64,000 bases of DNA from Burkholderiales bacterium (GTDB lineage Bacteria > Pseudomonadota > Gammaproteobacteria > Burkholderiales > SG8-39): NCBI GenBank assembly GCA_027493935.1, contig JAOSJV010000001.1:1550001-1614000 (forward strand). The letters run 5' to 3'. The notes beneath the pieces were generated by a model. The model was not told the origin of the DNA and made no database searches. It was given only the letters and a program-made list of their open reading frames with translations. Shown piece by piece: positions 1 to 9,444 of this stretch (its first letter is position 1; each line of letters opens with the position of its first letter). A program made the translations under genes and the position numbers.

Positions 1-930
1 GGCGCGCGCGGGCAAGCCCAGGTGGGTGAGGATTCTGACAATCAGCGCAGGCTCTTCGATGGCAGCGATGATCTTTAGCGTGCCGCCACAGGCCGGGCAA
101 TGCTCGATGTCGATGTCGAACACGCGCTTGAGAAGCCGCGCCCAACTCAACCGCGCAGCTGCGTGCGCAGGCTCGTGGGCAGGCTCACTGGCTTTCTCGA
201 GCGTGCCCGGCACGATCACGGCGCGAAGCCCCGCATGGGGTGCGAGCACCCCGTGAAAGCGGATGAGGTGCAGGCGCGGGCGCGGCACCAGCGCTGCCAG
301 GCGCTGCATGAATTCCAGTGGCGACAGCCTGAGGTGGGTGGTGCCGTCGCGCCTGGGGCTCTTCAGTTGCAGCACGACCTCGCCCTTGCCGTTGCAACCG
401 AGCCGCGCGTTGGCGATCGCCGGGCGGGTGATGTAGCGGCACAGCCGTTCGAGTTGCTTGCGTTGATCCGCGCCGCAGCGCACCCCGGCATGCAGGCTGA
501 AGCCGTGCGCCTGGGCGCACAGGGCCGAGGTGGCTTTGTCGTCCCGGCCGGGCACGGTGCGCAGGCCGAGCACCTTCTGTCCGGCGCGCGGCCCCAGCGC
601 GATGCGATAGGTGCACGAGGCCGCTTGCAAGGGCGTGAGCGGGTCAGCAGGATCGAGGTCGGCCAGGTAAGTCATGCCCTCCTCTTCGAGCAGATGGCCT
701 GAGCGTGTCAGCCTCTTGAGCAGGCGCGTGATGATCTTGCCGAGGAGCTCCTGCAACTCATCTCGGGTCGGCGCACGCGCCTGCCGGAACACCGGTTCAC
801 CTCCGCCGCGCCGATACACGCCATCGAGCACCAAGCAGTGTAGATGGATGTTCAGGTTGGCGGCCGAGCCGAATCGCTGGATGAGCGTGACCGCGCCGGT
901 GTCGGCTGTGGCGCGGCCCAGGCCGGCCTG
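1..930 (-). mobile_element. ISCR/IS91-like element, copy 1 (remnant)
   Basis: This stretch is nearly identical to 3323-4252 and to the matching parts of the copies at 30046 and 53759. It encodes, on the minus strand, the C-terminal two-thirds of the HUH rolling-circle transposase. The HUH motif (HLH within NLNIHLHCLVLDG) lies near 840, and the catalytic tyrosine motif CRYITRP is intact, unlike copy 2. The left side is cut by the window edge, so its oriIS end is not seen. Similarity to the other copies stops exactly after base 930, before the zinc-binding N-terminal domain, so the copy cannot encode a complete transposase. A synonymous difference from copy 2 in the HLH codons shows the copies have diverged slightly. 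Confidence 0.85.
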
Positions 931-1410
931 GCTGGGTGAAGTGCGGGGCCCGTTTCGGGCCCCAGCACTTGGCTCCTCACGCCAGCGCGTCGCGAAAAAG
1001 GTCAATCGGATCGATGACCTATGCGCGTCGTCACTGACACGCCAGTGACGACGCGCCTGCTTGCGACGGTGACGCACTCAGCGCGGGGGCCGAGCGAGGC
1101 TCGGCTTATCGTGCTGGCATCACACGTCGCGAAACGTCGCGCAGTGGCTCTCGTGAGGATCGACGACGCCTGCGGGGCTCGGCGGCCCCACGAGGGTCGT
1201 CTCGCTGGCATGCCGATCGCGTCGGCATGCGGGGGCGCCGTGGGAACGGCTGGCGCCTGCTCGATGCGCGATCGGGGTCCTCGAGGGACGTCCCGATCGC
1301 CGGTGACAGGCCGCGCGTCGTCGAGCGACTGCGCGGCCAGCAAGCGGTGTTAACCGCTACTCATGCTCCCTTCGGTGCTGCCAGGGCTGGGAGCTACCTC
1401 GCCTCCCCGC
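931..1410. other. Hairpin-rich non-coding region
   Basis: No convincing protein is encoded here, but the DNA is packed with long inverted repeats. AAGTGC-GGGGCCCG pairs with CGGGCCCC-A-GCACTT around 939-970. GCGCGTCGTCACTG (1023-1036) is followed by a 6-base loop and its perfect 14-base complement (1043-1056). A 9-base stem spans 1208-1230, and another 9-base stem spans 1268-1300. Smaller ones occur at 999-1020 and near 1231-1256. The density is more than high GC alone would be expected to give. Possible readings are a structured RNA, single-stranded DNA sites of a mobile element, or an intron or IS end. I cannot assign it to a known RNA family. Confidence 0.45.
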
Positions 1411-1874
1411 GAACGGGTGAGGGCTTCTGAAGACGAGGCTCAGTCTATCCGCAACCCGGCGCATGCTTCTCCCGGAATGCCGCCGCTTGCATGAGGCACA
1501 TTCGGAAGACGCACACGCGGTCGGTCGCGGACAGCCACTACGCCGACCGACGAGCAGCGTCGCTGCTCGGGCTACTGCTCTCATGCGCTTATCGCACGCC
1601 GCGCCCGGGTATCTCAACCCGGGGACCCGCGAGGGCCTCGCACCGATCACCCGCTTGCGCGCGACCGAGTGCACTGACGAACTGCCCCAGGGTAAGGCGT
1701 TCCAGACAGGTCAGGGCCCCGGAGAGCGGGGCGAAATGGGGCGCTCTTGGGGGAGGGGGGCAGGAGGCGTAGCCGGCGCTGTCGAGTATTTCTCCTATTC
1801 CTGTGCTCTGCAATCCGAAAGGCACTGAAATGCTCCGTCATTGACGGAGTACGGCAAAGACGTATAATCCGTCG
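1411..1874. other. Region without a recognisable gene
   Basis: Several overlapping short open frames exist on both strands, but none has a recognisable domain, a good ribosome site or plausible codon use. It probably consists of debris between the structured region and the toxin gene. The last 80 bases should hold the promoter of the toxin-antitoxin pair. Confidence 0.5.
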
Positions 1875-2186
1875 ATGCTCAGCTTCATTGAGACCAAGCT
1901 CTTCACGAAGCTGGTCACGGAACTCCTATCCGACAACGAGTACTCGAGACTTCAAGAGGTCTTAATCAAGGACCCGGAGACGGGTGACCTGATACCCGGC
2001 TCCGGCGGGGTACGGAAGGTCCGCTGGGGCGTGAAAGGGCGCGGCAAGCGCGGTGGAGTGCGGGTGATCTACTACGCGCGGACCCGCCAGGGACAGATCT
2101 GGATGCTGACGCTGTATGCGAAGAACGTCGCCGAGTCGATCCCGACGCACGTACTTCGTCAAATCAAGGACGAGATTGATGGCTAA
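1875..2186 (+). CDS. RelE/HigB-family toxin
   Basis: This 103-residue protein has the length and pattern of the RelE/ParE superfamily HigB-like toxins, which cleave mRNA on the ribosome or otherwise block translation. Typical features are the basic core (VRKVRWGVKGRGKRGG), then RVIYYARTRQGQIWMLTLYAKN, where the RVIYY strand and the YAKN turn are hallmarks. Toxin precedes antitoxin, the HigBA order. Its last codons overlap the antitoxin start by 8 bases, indicating translational coupling. I infer a stabilisation role for this module or a neighbouring mobile element. Confidence 0.85.
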   Translation: MLSFIETKLFTKLVTELLSDNEYSRLQEVLIKDPETGDLIPGSGGVRKVRWGVKGRGKRGGVRVIYYARTRQGQIWMLTLYAKNVAESIPTHVLRQIKDEIDG

Positions 2187-2452
2187 GTCAAAACGCAATA
2201 TCGGGCTCGAGATCCTCCGCGGGATCCGGGAGATTAAGCGCGGCGAACACGGGCGGGTGATCACTGTCCCGCCGGTAGCATCGGTCCGCGAGGGCACCGG
2301 GCTCTCGCAATCTCAGTTTGCCCAGCTCTTGGGCGTCTCCGTCCGCACGCTCCAGGAATGGGAGCAAGGCCGTCGCGCTCCGTCGGGGGGCTGCCCGGAC
2401 GCTCCTTCTCATCGCGGCGAAGAACCCGAGCGCACTGCGCGAAGTTGCATAG
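2179..2452 (+). CDS. XRE-type antitoxin (frameshifted)
   Basis: This is the partner antitoxin of the upstream toxin. After about 45 residues comes a helix-turn-helix (GLSQSQFAQLLGVSVRTLQEWEQG), as in HigA/XRE antitoxins that bind their own promoter. The frame is lost at a run of six G at 2385-2390. Reading five G restores an ending of SGAARTLLLIAAKNPSALREVA and a stop at 2450-2452, which is a normal C-terminus for the family. I therefore treat the frameshift as a likely sequencing indel. The start ATG at 2179 lies inside the toxin gene. Confidence 0.8.
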
Positions 2453-2651
2453 GAGGCCGGAAGCGGCCGAGGGCCGCCAGTGACCGCGCAGCGCGGGCGC
2501 TGCGTGGACGCATCTTTGCCAGCGGCCAAGGACGATTCAAGAGTTCCACGCTGCGTGCGCGCATCGCCCACGAAGCGGCCCGCTAGCCCAACTTCCACAG
2601 TTCGAGGGTGTCAATCACGGTGAATCAAGCAGTTAGGGTCTGGGGTCGCCA

Positions 2652-3052
2652 CTACATTTGGGTGGTCTGTGGGGCGCGCAGCCGTTGCGGGAGAGTGAGC
2701 CCGAGCCGCTCCAGCAGCAGCGCTTGGCCGGGATCGGGGCGCACCACGCAGCGCAGTCGCAGTTGGCGCCGCGATCCATCGGCGAGCGGCAGGACGACAT
2801 CGGCGCTATGGATGCGCGAGAGCTCGGTGAGTACCGTGCGCGGGGAGTGGCCCAGGCCGGCGCGCGATTGCCACTGCTGGAGTGTCTTCCACAACGCGTA
2901 GGCGAGGAAGCAGATCAGGATGTGGGCCTTGATCCGTGTCTCCTTGTGATGCCAGATCGGGCGCATGGCGAGGTCGGATTTGTGGACGCGGAAGGCCGCT
3001 TCGGCGTCGGTGAGCTGGACGTAGGTCTTCCACAGCTCCTCGTCGGACCAGA
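2652..3052 (-). pseudogene. IS1634/IS4-type transposase, C-terminal stump
   Basis: The minus strand encodes the last ~130 residues of a DDE transposase of the IS1634 type. The stretch includes the late conserved block ([20 protein letters not shown]) containing the catalytic-region motif and the usual C-terminal tail. The gene is abruptly replaced at 3053 by the oriIS end of ISCR-like copy 2, so the N-terminal catalytic domain is missing. The insertion of the ISCR-like element, or recombination at it, came after the IS1634 element was already present. Confidence 0.75.
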
Positions 3053-4343
3053 CGAATAGGAATTTCAAACCACCCTTTTCCCCATGCGCGACTCTATCGC
3101 CGGCGCGGCCGAGCGTCGAATCACGCGCGTGTCTGGTGAAAAACTCCTCCGCCCGCGATGCCCGGGGAGCCCTGAATCGACCGGAATGGCCTCACGCCGA
3201 GGTCGTTTGAGCGCTTTGCGCGAGCACGGGCCGGGCCGCATCGCCGGCCCCGTTGCACAACCGTTCCTTGAGTTTCAGGCCGCCTGGAACAACTCCGGCA
3301 GCCGTGCCGGGGAGCGCGGCGGGGCGCGCGCGGGCAAGCCCAGGTGGGTGAGGATTCTGACAATCAGCGCAGGCTCTTCGATGGCAGCGATGATCTTTAG
3401 CGTGCCGCCACAGGCCGGGCAATGCTCGATGTCGATGTCGAACACGCGCTTGAGAAGCCGCGCCCAACTCAACCGCGCAGCTGCGTGCGCAGGCTCGTGG
3501 GCAGGCTCACTGGCTTTCTCGAGCGTGCCCGGCACGATCACGGCGCGAAGCCCCGCATGGGGTGCGAGCACCCCGTGAAAGCGGATGAGGTGCAGGCGCG
3601 GGCGCGGCACCAGCGCTGCCAGGCGCTGCATGAATTCCAGTGGCGACAGCCTGAGGTGGGTGGTGCCGTCGCGCCTGGGGCTCTTCAGTTGCAGCACGAC
3701 CTCGCCCTTGCCGTTGCAACCGAGCCGCGCGTTGGCGATCGCCGGGCGGGTGATGTGGCGGCACAGCCGTTCGAGTTGCTTGCGTTGATCCGCGCCGCAG
3801 CGCACCCCGGCATGCAGGCTGAAGCCGTGCGCCTGGGCGCACAGGGCCGAGGTGGCTTTGTCGTCCCGGCCGGGCACGGTGCGCAGGCCGAGCACCTTCT
3901 GTCCGGCGCGCGGCCCCAGCGCGATGCGATAGGTGCACGAGGCCGCTTGCAAGGGCGTGAGCGGGTCAGCAGGATCGAGGTCGGCCAGGTAAGTCATGCC
4001 CTCCTCTTCGAGCAGATGGCCTGAGCGTGTCAGCCTCTTGAGCAGGCGCGTGATGATCTTGCCGAGGAGCTCCTGCAACTCATCTCGGGTCGGCGCACGC
4101 GCCTGCCGGAACACCGGTTCACCTCCGCCGCGCCGATACACGCCATCGAGCACCAAGCAGTGCAGATGGATGTTCAGGTTGGCGGCCGAGCCGAATCGCT
4201 GGATGAGCGTGACCGCGCCGGTGTCGGCTGTGGCGCGGCCCAGGCCGGCCTGCCCGAGCAGAAACCGCGCGATGACGCGGTGCACGATGCGCAGCACCGG
4301 CGTGAGCAACTCGGGCTGCGCCGCGAACAGGATGCGCAGCGCA
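3053..4343 (-). mobile_element. ISCR/IS91-like element, copy 2 (truncated, catalytic Tyr lost)
   Basis: The copy starts with the conserved oriIS-type end (CGAATAGGAATTTC) at 3053 and matches copies 3 and 4 up to 4343, where similarity stops. The transposase frame (minus strand, stop at 3275) therefore lacks its zinc-binding N-terminus and first third. The HUH motif (IHLHC) is present. The catalytic tyrosine of CRYITRP is replaced by histidine (CRHITRP) through a single change at 3757 (TAC to CAC on the coding strand), so the product would be inactive even if expressed. It lies between the IS1634 stump and a truncated secreted protein gene. Confidence 0.9.
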
Positions 4344-4598
4344 GTCGCGCCTGGGCTCGGTCGCCGGCGCCTGCGCGTGATCTACTAGGTCGACTGCACA
4401 ATGCGCATCCGGCGCACTGCCATGGTGGTTGGCCGCGACCGCAACGCGCGATTCGTCGTGACCCGCGAGGCGCTCCACCAGGCAGCGGTCAGCCGCCGCC
4501 GCTGCCTGCGTCAGAAGCAGCAACAGCGCCGCACCCGCGGCGATGCCGCGGCGGATGCCAAACGCTGTACGGCGGATTTCGGGAAAGAGGAAACGCAT
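4344..4598 (-). pseudogene. Truncated secreted protein
   Basis: From ATG at 4598 the minus strand encodes a signal peptide (GAALLLLLTQAAAAA, preceded by arginines) and then about 45 residues. These include histidines and two cysteines (AADRCLVERL, NHHGSAPDAHC). The frame then runs into ISCR-like copy 2 at 4343, so the C-terminus is lost. The His/Cys-containing small exported protein fits the copper cluster to its right, but I do not recognise the family. It would have been read toward the element and was broken by the insertion. Confidence 0.45.
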
Positions 4599-4794
4599 CA
4601 CTTCACGTTGTCGATGTGCCGCCAAGCTTAGTCCGCCCTGGACGTGAGCCTTTGACTTGGCTCAAATCCGAAGGGTCCGTGACGCGTAACAGAGAGTCCG
4701 CGCCCGAAACGTTCGACTGGCCCCGGGGAGACAGAACGCGATTCACATATTACTGCGGTTCGCGGACCTGCACCGTTTGTCGTTCGATCAGCAT

Positions 4795-4814
4795 ACCTTA
4801 CGCAATTGTAATGT
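4795..4814 (+). promoter_or_regulatory. cop box (CusR/CopR operator)
   Basis: The site ACCTTACGCAATTGTAATGT closely follows the cop-box pattern recognised by CopR/PcoR/CusR-type regulators: TTAC, six bases, GTAA, with an AATT-like centre. It lies about 97 bases upstream of the small secreted protein gene at 4911, and a CusR-type regulator is encoded at 6596-7267. I infer copper-induced expression of the 4911 gene; the site could also act leftwards on the truncated gene at 4598. Confidence 0.7.
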
Positions 4815-4910
4815 CCACGTCAGGGTCGTGACCGGCCAGCGCCGCTAGCCTCGGTTCCACGCTCGAAGGTCAATTCGACCTGATCGGGCCGACTCGAAAG
4901 GAATCGACTG

Positions 4911-5120
4911 ATGCGCAACATGAAACTCTCCAAGGCCGTGCTCGTGACCCTCATGGCGACCGCGGCAAGCGGCGCCCTTGCCAAGGACGAATGGTCGGGC
5001 GACGATGACTACTGGTCTGGCAAGAGCTCCACGCCCGCGGCGCAGCAGGCAAGCGCCAAATCCGGGAGCGGCGCCGCTTGCGACAGTCGCTATCCGCTCG
5101 TCGATTGCTTCAACCCCTGA
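4911..5120 (+). CDS. Small copper-induced secreted protein (predicted)
   Basis: This 69-residue protein has a clear signal peptide (KAVLVTLMATAASGALA, cleavage near residue 24). The short mature part is rich in acidic residues, tryptophan and serine (KDEWSGDDDYWSGKSS) and ends with two cysteines (ACDSRYPLVDCFNP). A ribosome site (AAAGGAA) precedes the ATG. It follows the cop box and faces the end of cusS with only 14 bases between them. A periplasmic copper-binding or stress peptide is plausible from context; no known family is recognised. Confidence 0.65.
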   Translation: MRNMKLSKAVLVTLMATAASGALAKDEWSGDDDYWSGKSSTPAAQQASAKSGSGAACDSRYPLVDCFNP

Positions 5121-5134
5121 GGCCTTCCCGGCCT

Positions 5135-6599
5135 TCACCCGCGCCGCAGCGCGTCACTCGCTGCAGCGCGGGTGCGGGTGCCCCCTTCTGCCTTTCCGGC
5201 GTCTGCGCTCGCCGGAATCTGGAACGCGAACGCCGTGTAAAGACCCGGTTCGCTCTGCGCTTCGATCCGTCCGCCGTGCGCGAGAACGATTGATTTCACG
5301 AGCGCGAGCCCGAGTCCGACTCCGCTCCCGGTGCGCGACGGTTCGAGCCGATAGAAGCGGTCGAACACGCGTGGCAGGTGCTCCGGAGGAATCCCCGGTC
5401 CGGGATTGCGCACCGCGAGCCCGACCCGACCGGCGGCCGATCGGACCGACACCTCGATCCGCCCGCCCGCCGGCGTGTGCCGGATCGCGTTGGATAGCAG
5501 GTTGGTCAGCGCGCGGCGCACCATGTCGCGGTCGGCGCTGACCTCCCCGCGGCCCGACACCTCCACCGACACGCGACGGTCGTCGAGCAGCGCCTCGAAG
5601 TACTGCGCGACGTGGCGCGCCTCCGCGGCGAGATCGAAGCGCTCGCGGCGCAGGGGCGCGGCGGGCTGATCCATGCGCGCGAGGAACAGCATGTCAGCGA
5701 CCATGCGCGCGAGCCGCTCAAGCTCCTCGACGTTGGATTCGAGCGCCTCGCGGTACTCGCTGGCGGTGCGCGACCGTGCGAGCGTGACCTGGGCAAGCCC
5801 GATCATGTTGGCCAGAGGGGTGCGCAGCTCGTGTGCGAGGTCGGCCGAGAAGGCGGTGAGCCGCGCGAAGGACGCGCGCAGTGAGGCAAGCATGTCGTTG
5901 AACGCCTCCGCGAACGCACGCAGCTCGCCGGGCAGTCCGGCAATCGGCAGGTCGACGTCCAGATTCGACGCCGAAACCCGCCGGGCCTCCACGGTCACCG
6001 CCGCGAGCGGCCGCAGCTGCCGGCGCACGATGAGTACGCCGAGGACCGCGCTGAGGGCCGCGCCCGCTGTCGCGGCAAGGCCGATCGAACGAAGGTGGCG
6101 TGCGGCAAGATCGGCCTCCATGCTGACATCGAGGACGAGCGCGAAGCGGGGCCGCGTCGCCGGACGGCGCGACTCGGCCGCGTAGGATCCGGTACCGCGC
6201 GAGACCGGCGGCACCGCGGCTCGAGAAGGCCTCGATCGCCTCAGCGTCGGACCCGTGCTCCGGCGGGAGGGAAGGCAGCTCGACATCCGGCACGGCGAGG
6301 AGTAACCGCCCCGCCTGGTCGAGGATGACTAGGCTTAGCCCGCGATGTCCCAGCACGACCTCGCGCAGCCGCTCGCCCGCGGCTGGGATGTCCGCCGCCG
6401 AGCCGGCTTGCGCGAGCACGCGGCGGACGAGCTCGGCCTTGCTTCGAAGCTCCAGGGCATCGTGTTGTTCGTAATCGCGCAGGATCGCGCCGTAGGCATA
6501 GGCGGCGACCGCGCCAAAGACGCTGATCGCGACGATCGCGAGCGCGGCCCCGATCCGCCACGAGATCGACGGCGTCCGTTGCGCCGGGCGCGCGGTCAT
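5135..6599 (-). CDS. cusS: Heavy-metal sensor histidine kinase, CusS-like (frameshifted)
   Basis: Membrane sensor kinase of the CusS/CopS group, which detects periplasmic copper or silver and phosphorylates CusR. It has an N-terminal membrane helix ([22 protein letters not shown]), a periplasmic sensor region of about 130 residues, and a second membrane helix before a HAMP domain. The HisKA motif is [18 protein letters not shown] with phospho-acceptor His. The ATPase boxes are N ([11 protein letters not shown]), G1 (VRNPGPGIP) and G2 ([15 protein letters not shown]). One base appears to be missing in the four-G run at 6148-6151. Reading across it joins the sensor and kinase halves. It overlaps cusR by 4 bases and is converged upon by the gene at 4911. 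Confidence 0.85.
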
Positions 6600-7267
6600 C
6601 CGCGCTCCTCGAGCACGTATCCGACGCCCCGGATCGTATGGATGAGGCGCACCGGAAAAGGCTCATCGACTTTGGCGCGCAGCCGGCGAACCGCGACATC
6701 GACGACGTTGGTGTCGCTGTCGTAGTTCATGTCCCAGACCTGCTCCGCGATTCGCGTCCGGTTGAGCACCTCGCCGTGGTGCCGCGCGAGCAGATGAAGC
6801 AACGCGAATTCCTTGGGCGTGAGATCGATTCGCGCATCCGCTCGGCGCACTTTGCGTCGGAGCGGGTCGACCTGCAGGTCGGCGACGCGCAGCACGGTCG
6901 GCTCGATGGGGGCGGACCGGCGCATGATCGACCTCAGTCGCGCCACCAGCTCGCTGAAAGCGAACGGCTTCACGAGATAGTCATCGCCCCCGAGGTCGAG
7001 CCCGCGCACGCGGTCCTCGATGCGGTCACGCGCGGTCAGGAAGAGCACCGGCGTCGGACGGTGCTGGCGAATCCGGCGCAGCACGGTCCAGCCGTCTGCG
7101 CCCGGCAGGTTCACGTCGAGAATCACGGCATCGTATTCGCCCGTCACCGCGAGGTGGCCCCCGTCGGTCCCGTTCGCCGCCACGTCGATGACGAAGGCCA
7201 ACTCCATCAACCCCTTTCGAAGGTACGCCGCGGCCTTCGGGTCATCCTCGACGATGAGTACGCGCAT
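6596..7267 (-). CDS. cusR: Copper response regulator, CusR/CopR-like
   Basis: A complete 223-residue OmpR-family response regulator. The receiver has the acidic pair (EDD at 7-9), the phospho-acceptor Asp in [13 protein letters not shown] (about residue 51), and the conserved Thr and Lys (LTARD, LVKPFAF). The C-terminal winged helix binds DNA (ELVARLRS linker; [25 protein letters not shown]). It is the first gene of the cusR-cusS pair and overlaps it by 4 bases. Its predicted target is the cop box at 4795-4814, and probably sites I did not locate in front of the efflux genes. Confidence 0.92.
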   Translation of the reverse strand: MRVLIVEDDPKAAAYLRKGLMELAFVIDVAANGTDGGHLAVTGEYDAVILDVNLPGADGWTVLRRIRQHRPTPVLFLTARDRIEDRVRGLDLGGDDYLVKPFAFSELVARLRSIMRRSAPIEPTVLRVADLQVDPLRRKVRRADARIDLTPKEFALLHLLARHHGEVLNRTRIAEQVWDMNYDSDTNVVDVAVRRLRAKVDEPFPVRLIHTIRGVGYVLEERG

Positions 7268-7552
7268 TCTCTCGCTCAGACGGCGCTACTTGACTGATGG
7301 GCCGCAGCGGCAGCGCGCTGGCCTGGTCTGCTCTCGAACATGATCGACCGCGGGCGCGAGTGCACCGTGCGCCAGCGGCGAGAGGCGCGGGGACCCGAGG
7401 GATTGTTTTGCGGCTGACCGTACCTCACGGTACCGTACGCTATTGCCGCGACCCCTGCTCCGCGCTCGCATGCCCACCCCCTCACCGCTCTCCCCGATCG
7501 CGCCTCGGATGCGCGGCCGCCGCGTACCCAATCGCTCCGTACCTCGGCCGTG

Positions 7553-8251
7553 GTGAAGCACTCGCGCGTGTGGATCGGGATCGGACTCCTGCTCGGGCTG
7601 GGCGCCGTCTACGGGCTCTTGCGCGATGTGGGTGTAATCGGCACGGCGTTGGACGCCATGGCCCTGAAAGCTATGTCAACGCCCTGGGCGCTTGGGGGCC
7701 GGTCGCGGTGATCGGGCTGATGGTGCTCGCGATCCTCGTCAGCCCCATCCCGAGCGCGCCGATTGCCCTTGCCGCGGGCGCCGCGTACGGACACACCTGG
7801 GGTACCTTCTACGTGCTCGCGGGCGCGGAACTCGGAGCGCTCGCCGCATTCGGCATCGCGCGGCTCCTGGGCCACGAGTTGCTCCGCCACTGGTTCGGCG
7901 ACCGGCTGTCGCTCGGGTGGTTCGGCTCGCAGAACGCCCTCATGGGGCTCGTGTTCGCGAGCCGATTGCTGCCATTCATCTCCTTCGACGTGATCAGCTA
8001 TGCCGCCGGCCTGACGGTGCTCTCGTTCTGGCGCTTCGCCCTGGCAACGCTCGCCGGGATCGCCCCGGCAAGCTTCCTCCTCGCCCATTTCGGAGGCGAG
8101 ATGGCGACCGGCGAGAGCGACCGGATCCTGCTCGCGGCCGCGGGACCTCGGCGTGCTGGTCGCCATACCGCTTCTCGCCAAGGCCTTCCGCGATCAATTG
8201 AAGCGCCGCCGCGCACCCCGTCCCGACGCGCAAGGTCCGGACTTGCACTGA
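7553..8251 (+). CDS. TVP38/TMEM64 (VTT-domain) membrane protein (frameshifted)
   Basis: Inner-membrane protein of the VTT/DedA-related TVP38 family, often found with metal-resistance genes; the exact role is unknown. Visible hallmarks are the segment SPIPSAPIALAAGAAYG, the re-entrant-loop region (GTFYVLAGAELGALAAFGIA) and FASRLLPFISFDVISYAAG. There are four to five hydrophobic segments. Two single-base lesions break it. One at about 7669 joins LDAMAL to ESYVNALGAWG. One at about 8146 is followed by LGVLVAIPLLAKAFRDQLKRRR and a stop at 8251. The start is uncertain (GTG at 7550 or 7553, no strong ribosome site). Confidence 0.7.
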
Positions 8252-8681
8252 GCACTTGCGGTCGCTCCTGGGGCGCGGGCGCAGGGCGGTCTCGAGGCTC
8301 CCGCCAGGGCGGCGCCGCGCCCAATCAGGAAACCCGACCCCGCTCAAGGCCGCGAATCGAGACGTGGTCTCGTTCCTCGCCGCGTGGACCGCAGCGCAAT
8401 CGGATTGCGGTCGAGCCGAAGCCTGCGCGAGCGTTTGCGAAACCTGGCGGAGTCCCGGCCGCATGGTGCGGACCGCGGACACCGCGTGAGCCGTTGGGGC
8501 TCTAAGTGCCCGCAATCGTTGCCGTCGCCGTGACTGCACTCGCGGTACGCGATCTGCTCCGCCGCGAAGCTTCTGTTCACCACACGCCGCGCCTCGGCGC
8601 GCGACGCCAAGCGCGGCGCTCGTGCAGTCGCGGAAGCGTCCTTGTACGGATCGAATCATCGCTTCGCGTTGCGAGGGTTCC
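8252..8681. other. Region without a recognisable gene
   Basis: These 430 bases separate the VTT gene from the end of the efflux operon. Overlapping frames on both strands are arginine- and alanine-rich, as expected for random GC-rich DNA, and none resembles a known family. I see no tRNA and no clear terminator. Confidence 0.5.
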
Positions 8682-9080
8682 TCATCGCTTGCCGGCTGCC
8701 GGGGCGATGCTGAACCGCGCCTGCATCGCACCCTGGCCAGGCAGCGTCAGAGACAGTACGATCTTAGCTCCGGCTGCCGGGTCGAAGCGGCCGGCGCCGG
8801 CGAGCGCGTTGCCTCCGGAGGCCATGAGCTTCACAGTCGATTTCGCTTTTCCGGTGAGCACCGTGGCGGTGGCCTCGGCACCCTTCGTGTCCACTTTTGC
8901 GTCCTTGGCGTCGGTGACGAACGCGCGCAATTCGTCGGCTCTCATCACCAGCTCCACGTGGTACTTGCCCGCATCCTCAACCACCCCGCCATTTGGGCCC
9001 GCCTTTTCCCCGTGCGCAAACACCGTTGCGCTCGCAAACATGAGCGCGACCAACCACGTTCCGAACCGACCCAATTCCAT
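8682..9080 (-). CDS. Periplasmic protein of HME-RND efflux cluster
   Basis: A 132-residue exported protein. The signal peptide ends at FASATVFA, followed by HGEKAGPNGGVVEDAGKYHVELV, a His-rich start commonly seen in small periplasmic proteins that accompany CusB/CzcB-type adaptors. The rest is predicted beta-rich (LRAFVTDAKDAKVDTKGAEA, VLSLTLPGQGAMQARFSI). A ribosome site (AAGGAG) precedes ATG at 9080. It lies downstream of cusA and the methyltransferase on the same strand, but a group II intron now separates it from them. Probably a metal-binding accessory; the specific function is unknown. Confidence 0.65.
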   Translation of the reverse strand: MELGRFGTWLVALMFASATVFAHGEKAGPNGGVVEDAGKYHVELVMRADELRAFVTDAKDAKVDTKGAEATATVLTGKAKSTVKLMASGGNALAGAGRFDPAAGAKIVLSLTLPGQGAMQARFSIAPAAGKR

Positions 9081-9444
9081 GGCAGATCTCCTTGTGCGCC
9101 GGCTAAACCGGCGAGGTGTTGTAAATGAAAGAGTTACACGGTGAAGGTGTAGCGACCCACACCGGCCCCGAGTCATGCGGAGTCGCCCGCAAGGGCGGCG
9201 TCGAGGCGTTGACAGGGGTACGTGCGGGCCGGGTATTCAGCCGCGAAAGAAGCTTCCTCCGGGGTGCCGACGCTGTAAGGAGAAGCGGAAGGCCACATCC
9301 GGCGCATCGATCTCGCAAGATGCGTCGGGACCCTGCGCGGTCACAGACCCCGTGCACGTACGGAAACACCTTGCGCGGGAGCCGGGAGATCCCTTGTTCG
9401 CCCAGAACAGCGGGCCGTGTCGGGAAGTCGATCGACGTACGCCG

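Noticed and set aside
931..1410. Identification as a HEARO/IscB omega RNA, RNase P RNA or group II intron
   Set aside because: None of the conserved cores I know could be matched, and no IscB, TnpB or maturase gene is adjacent.
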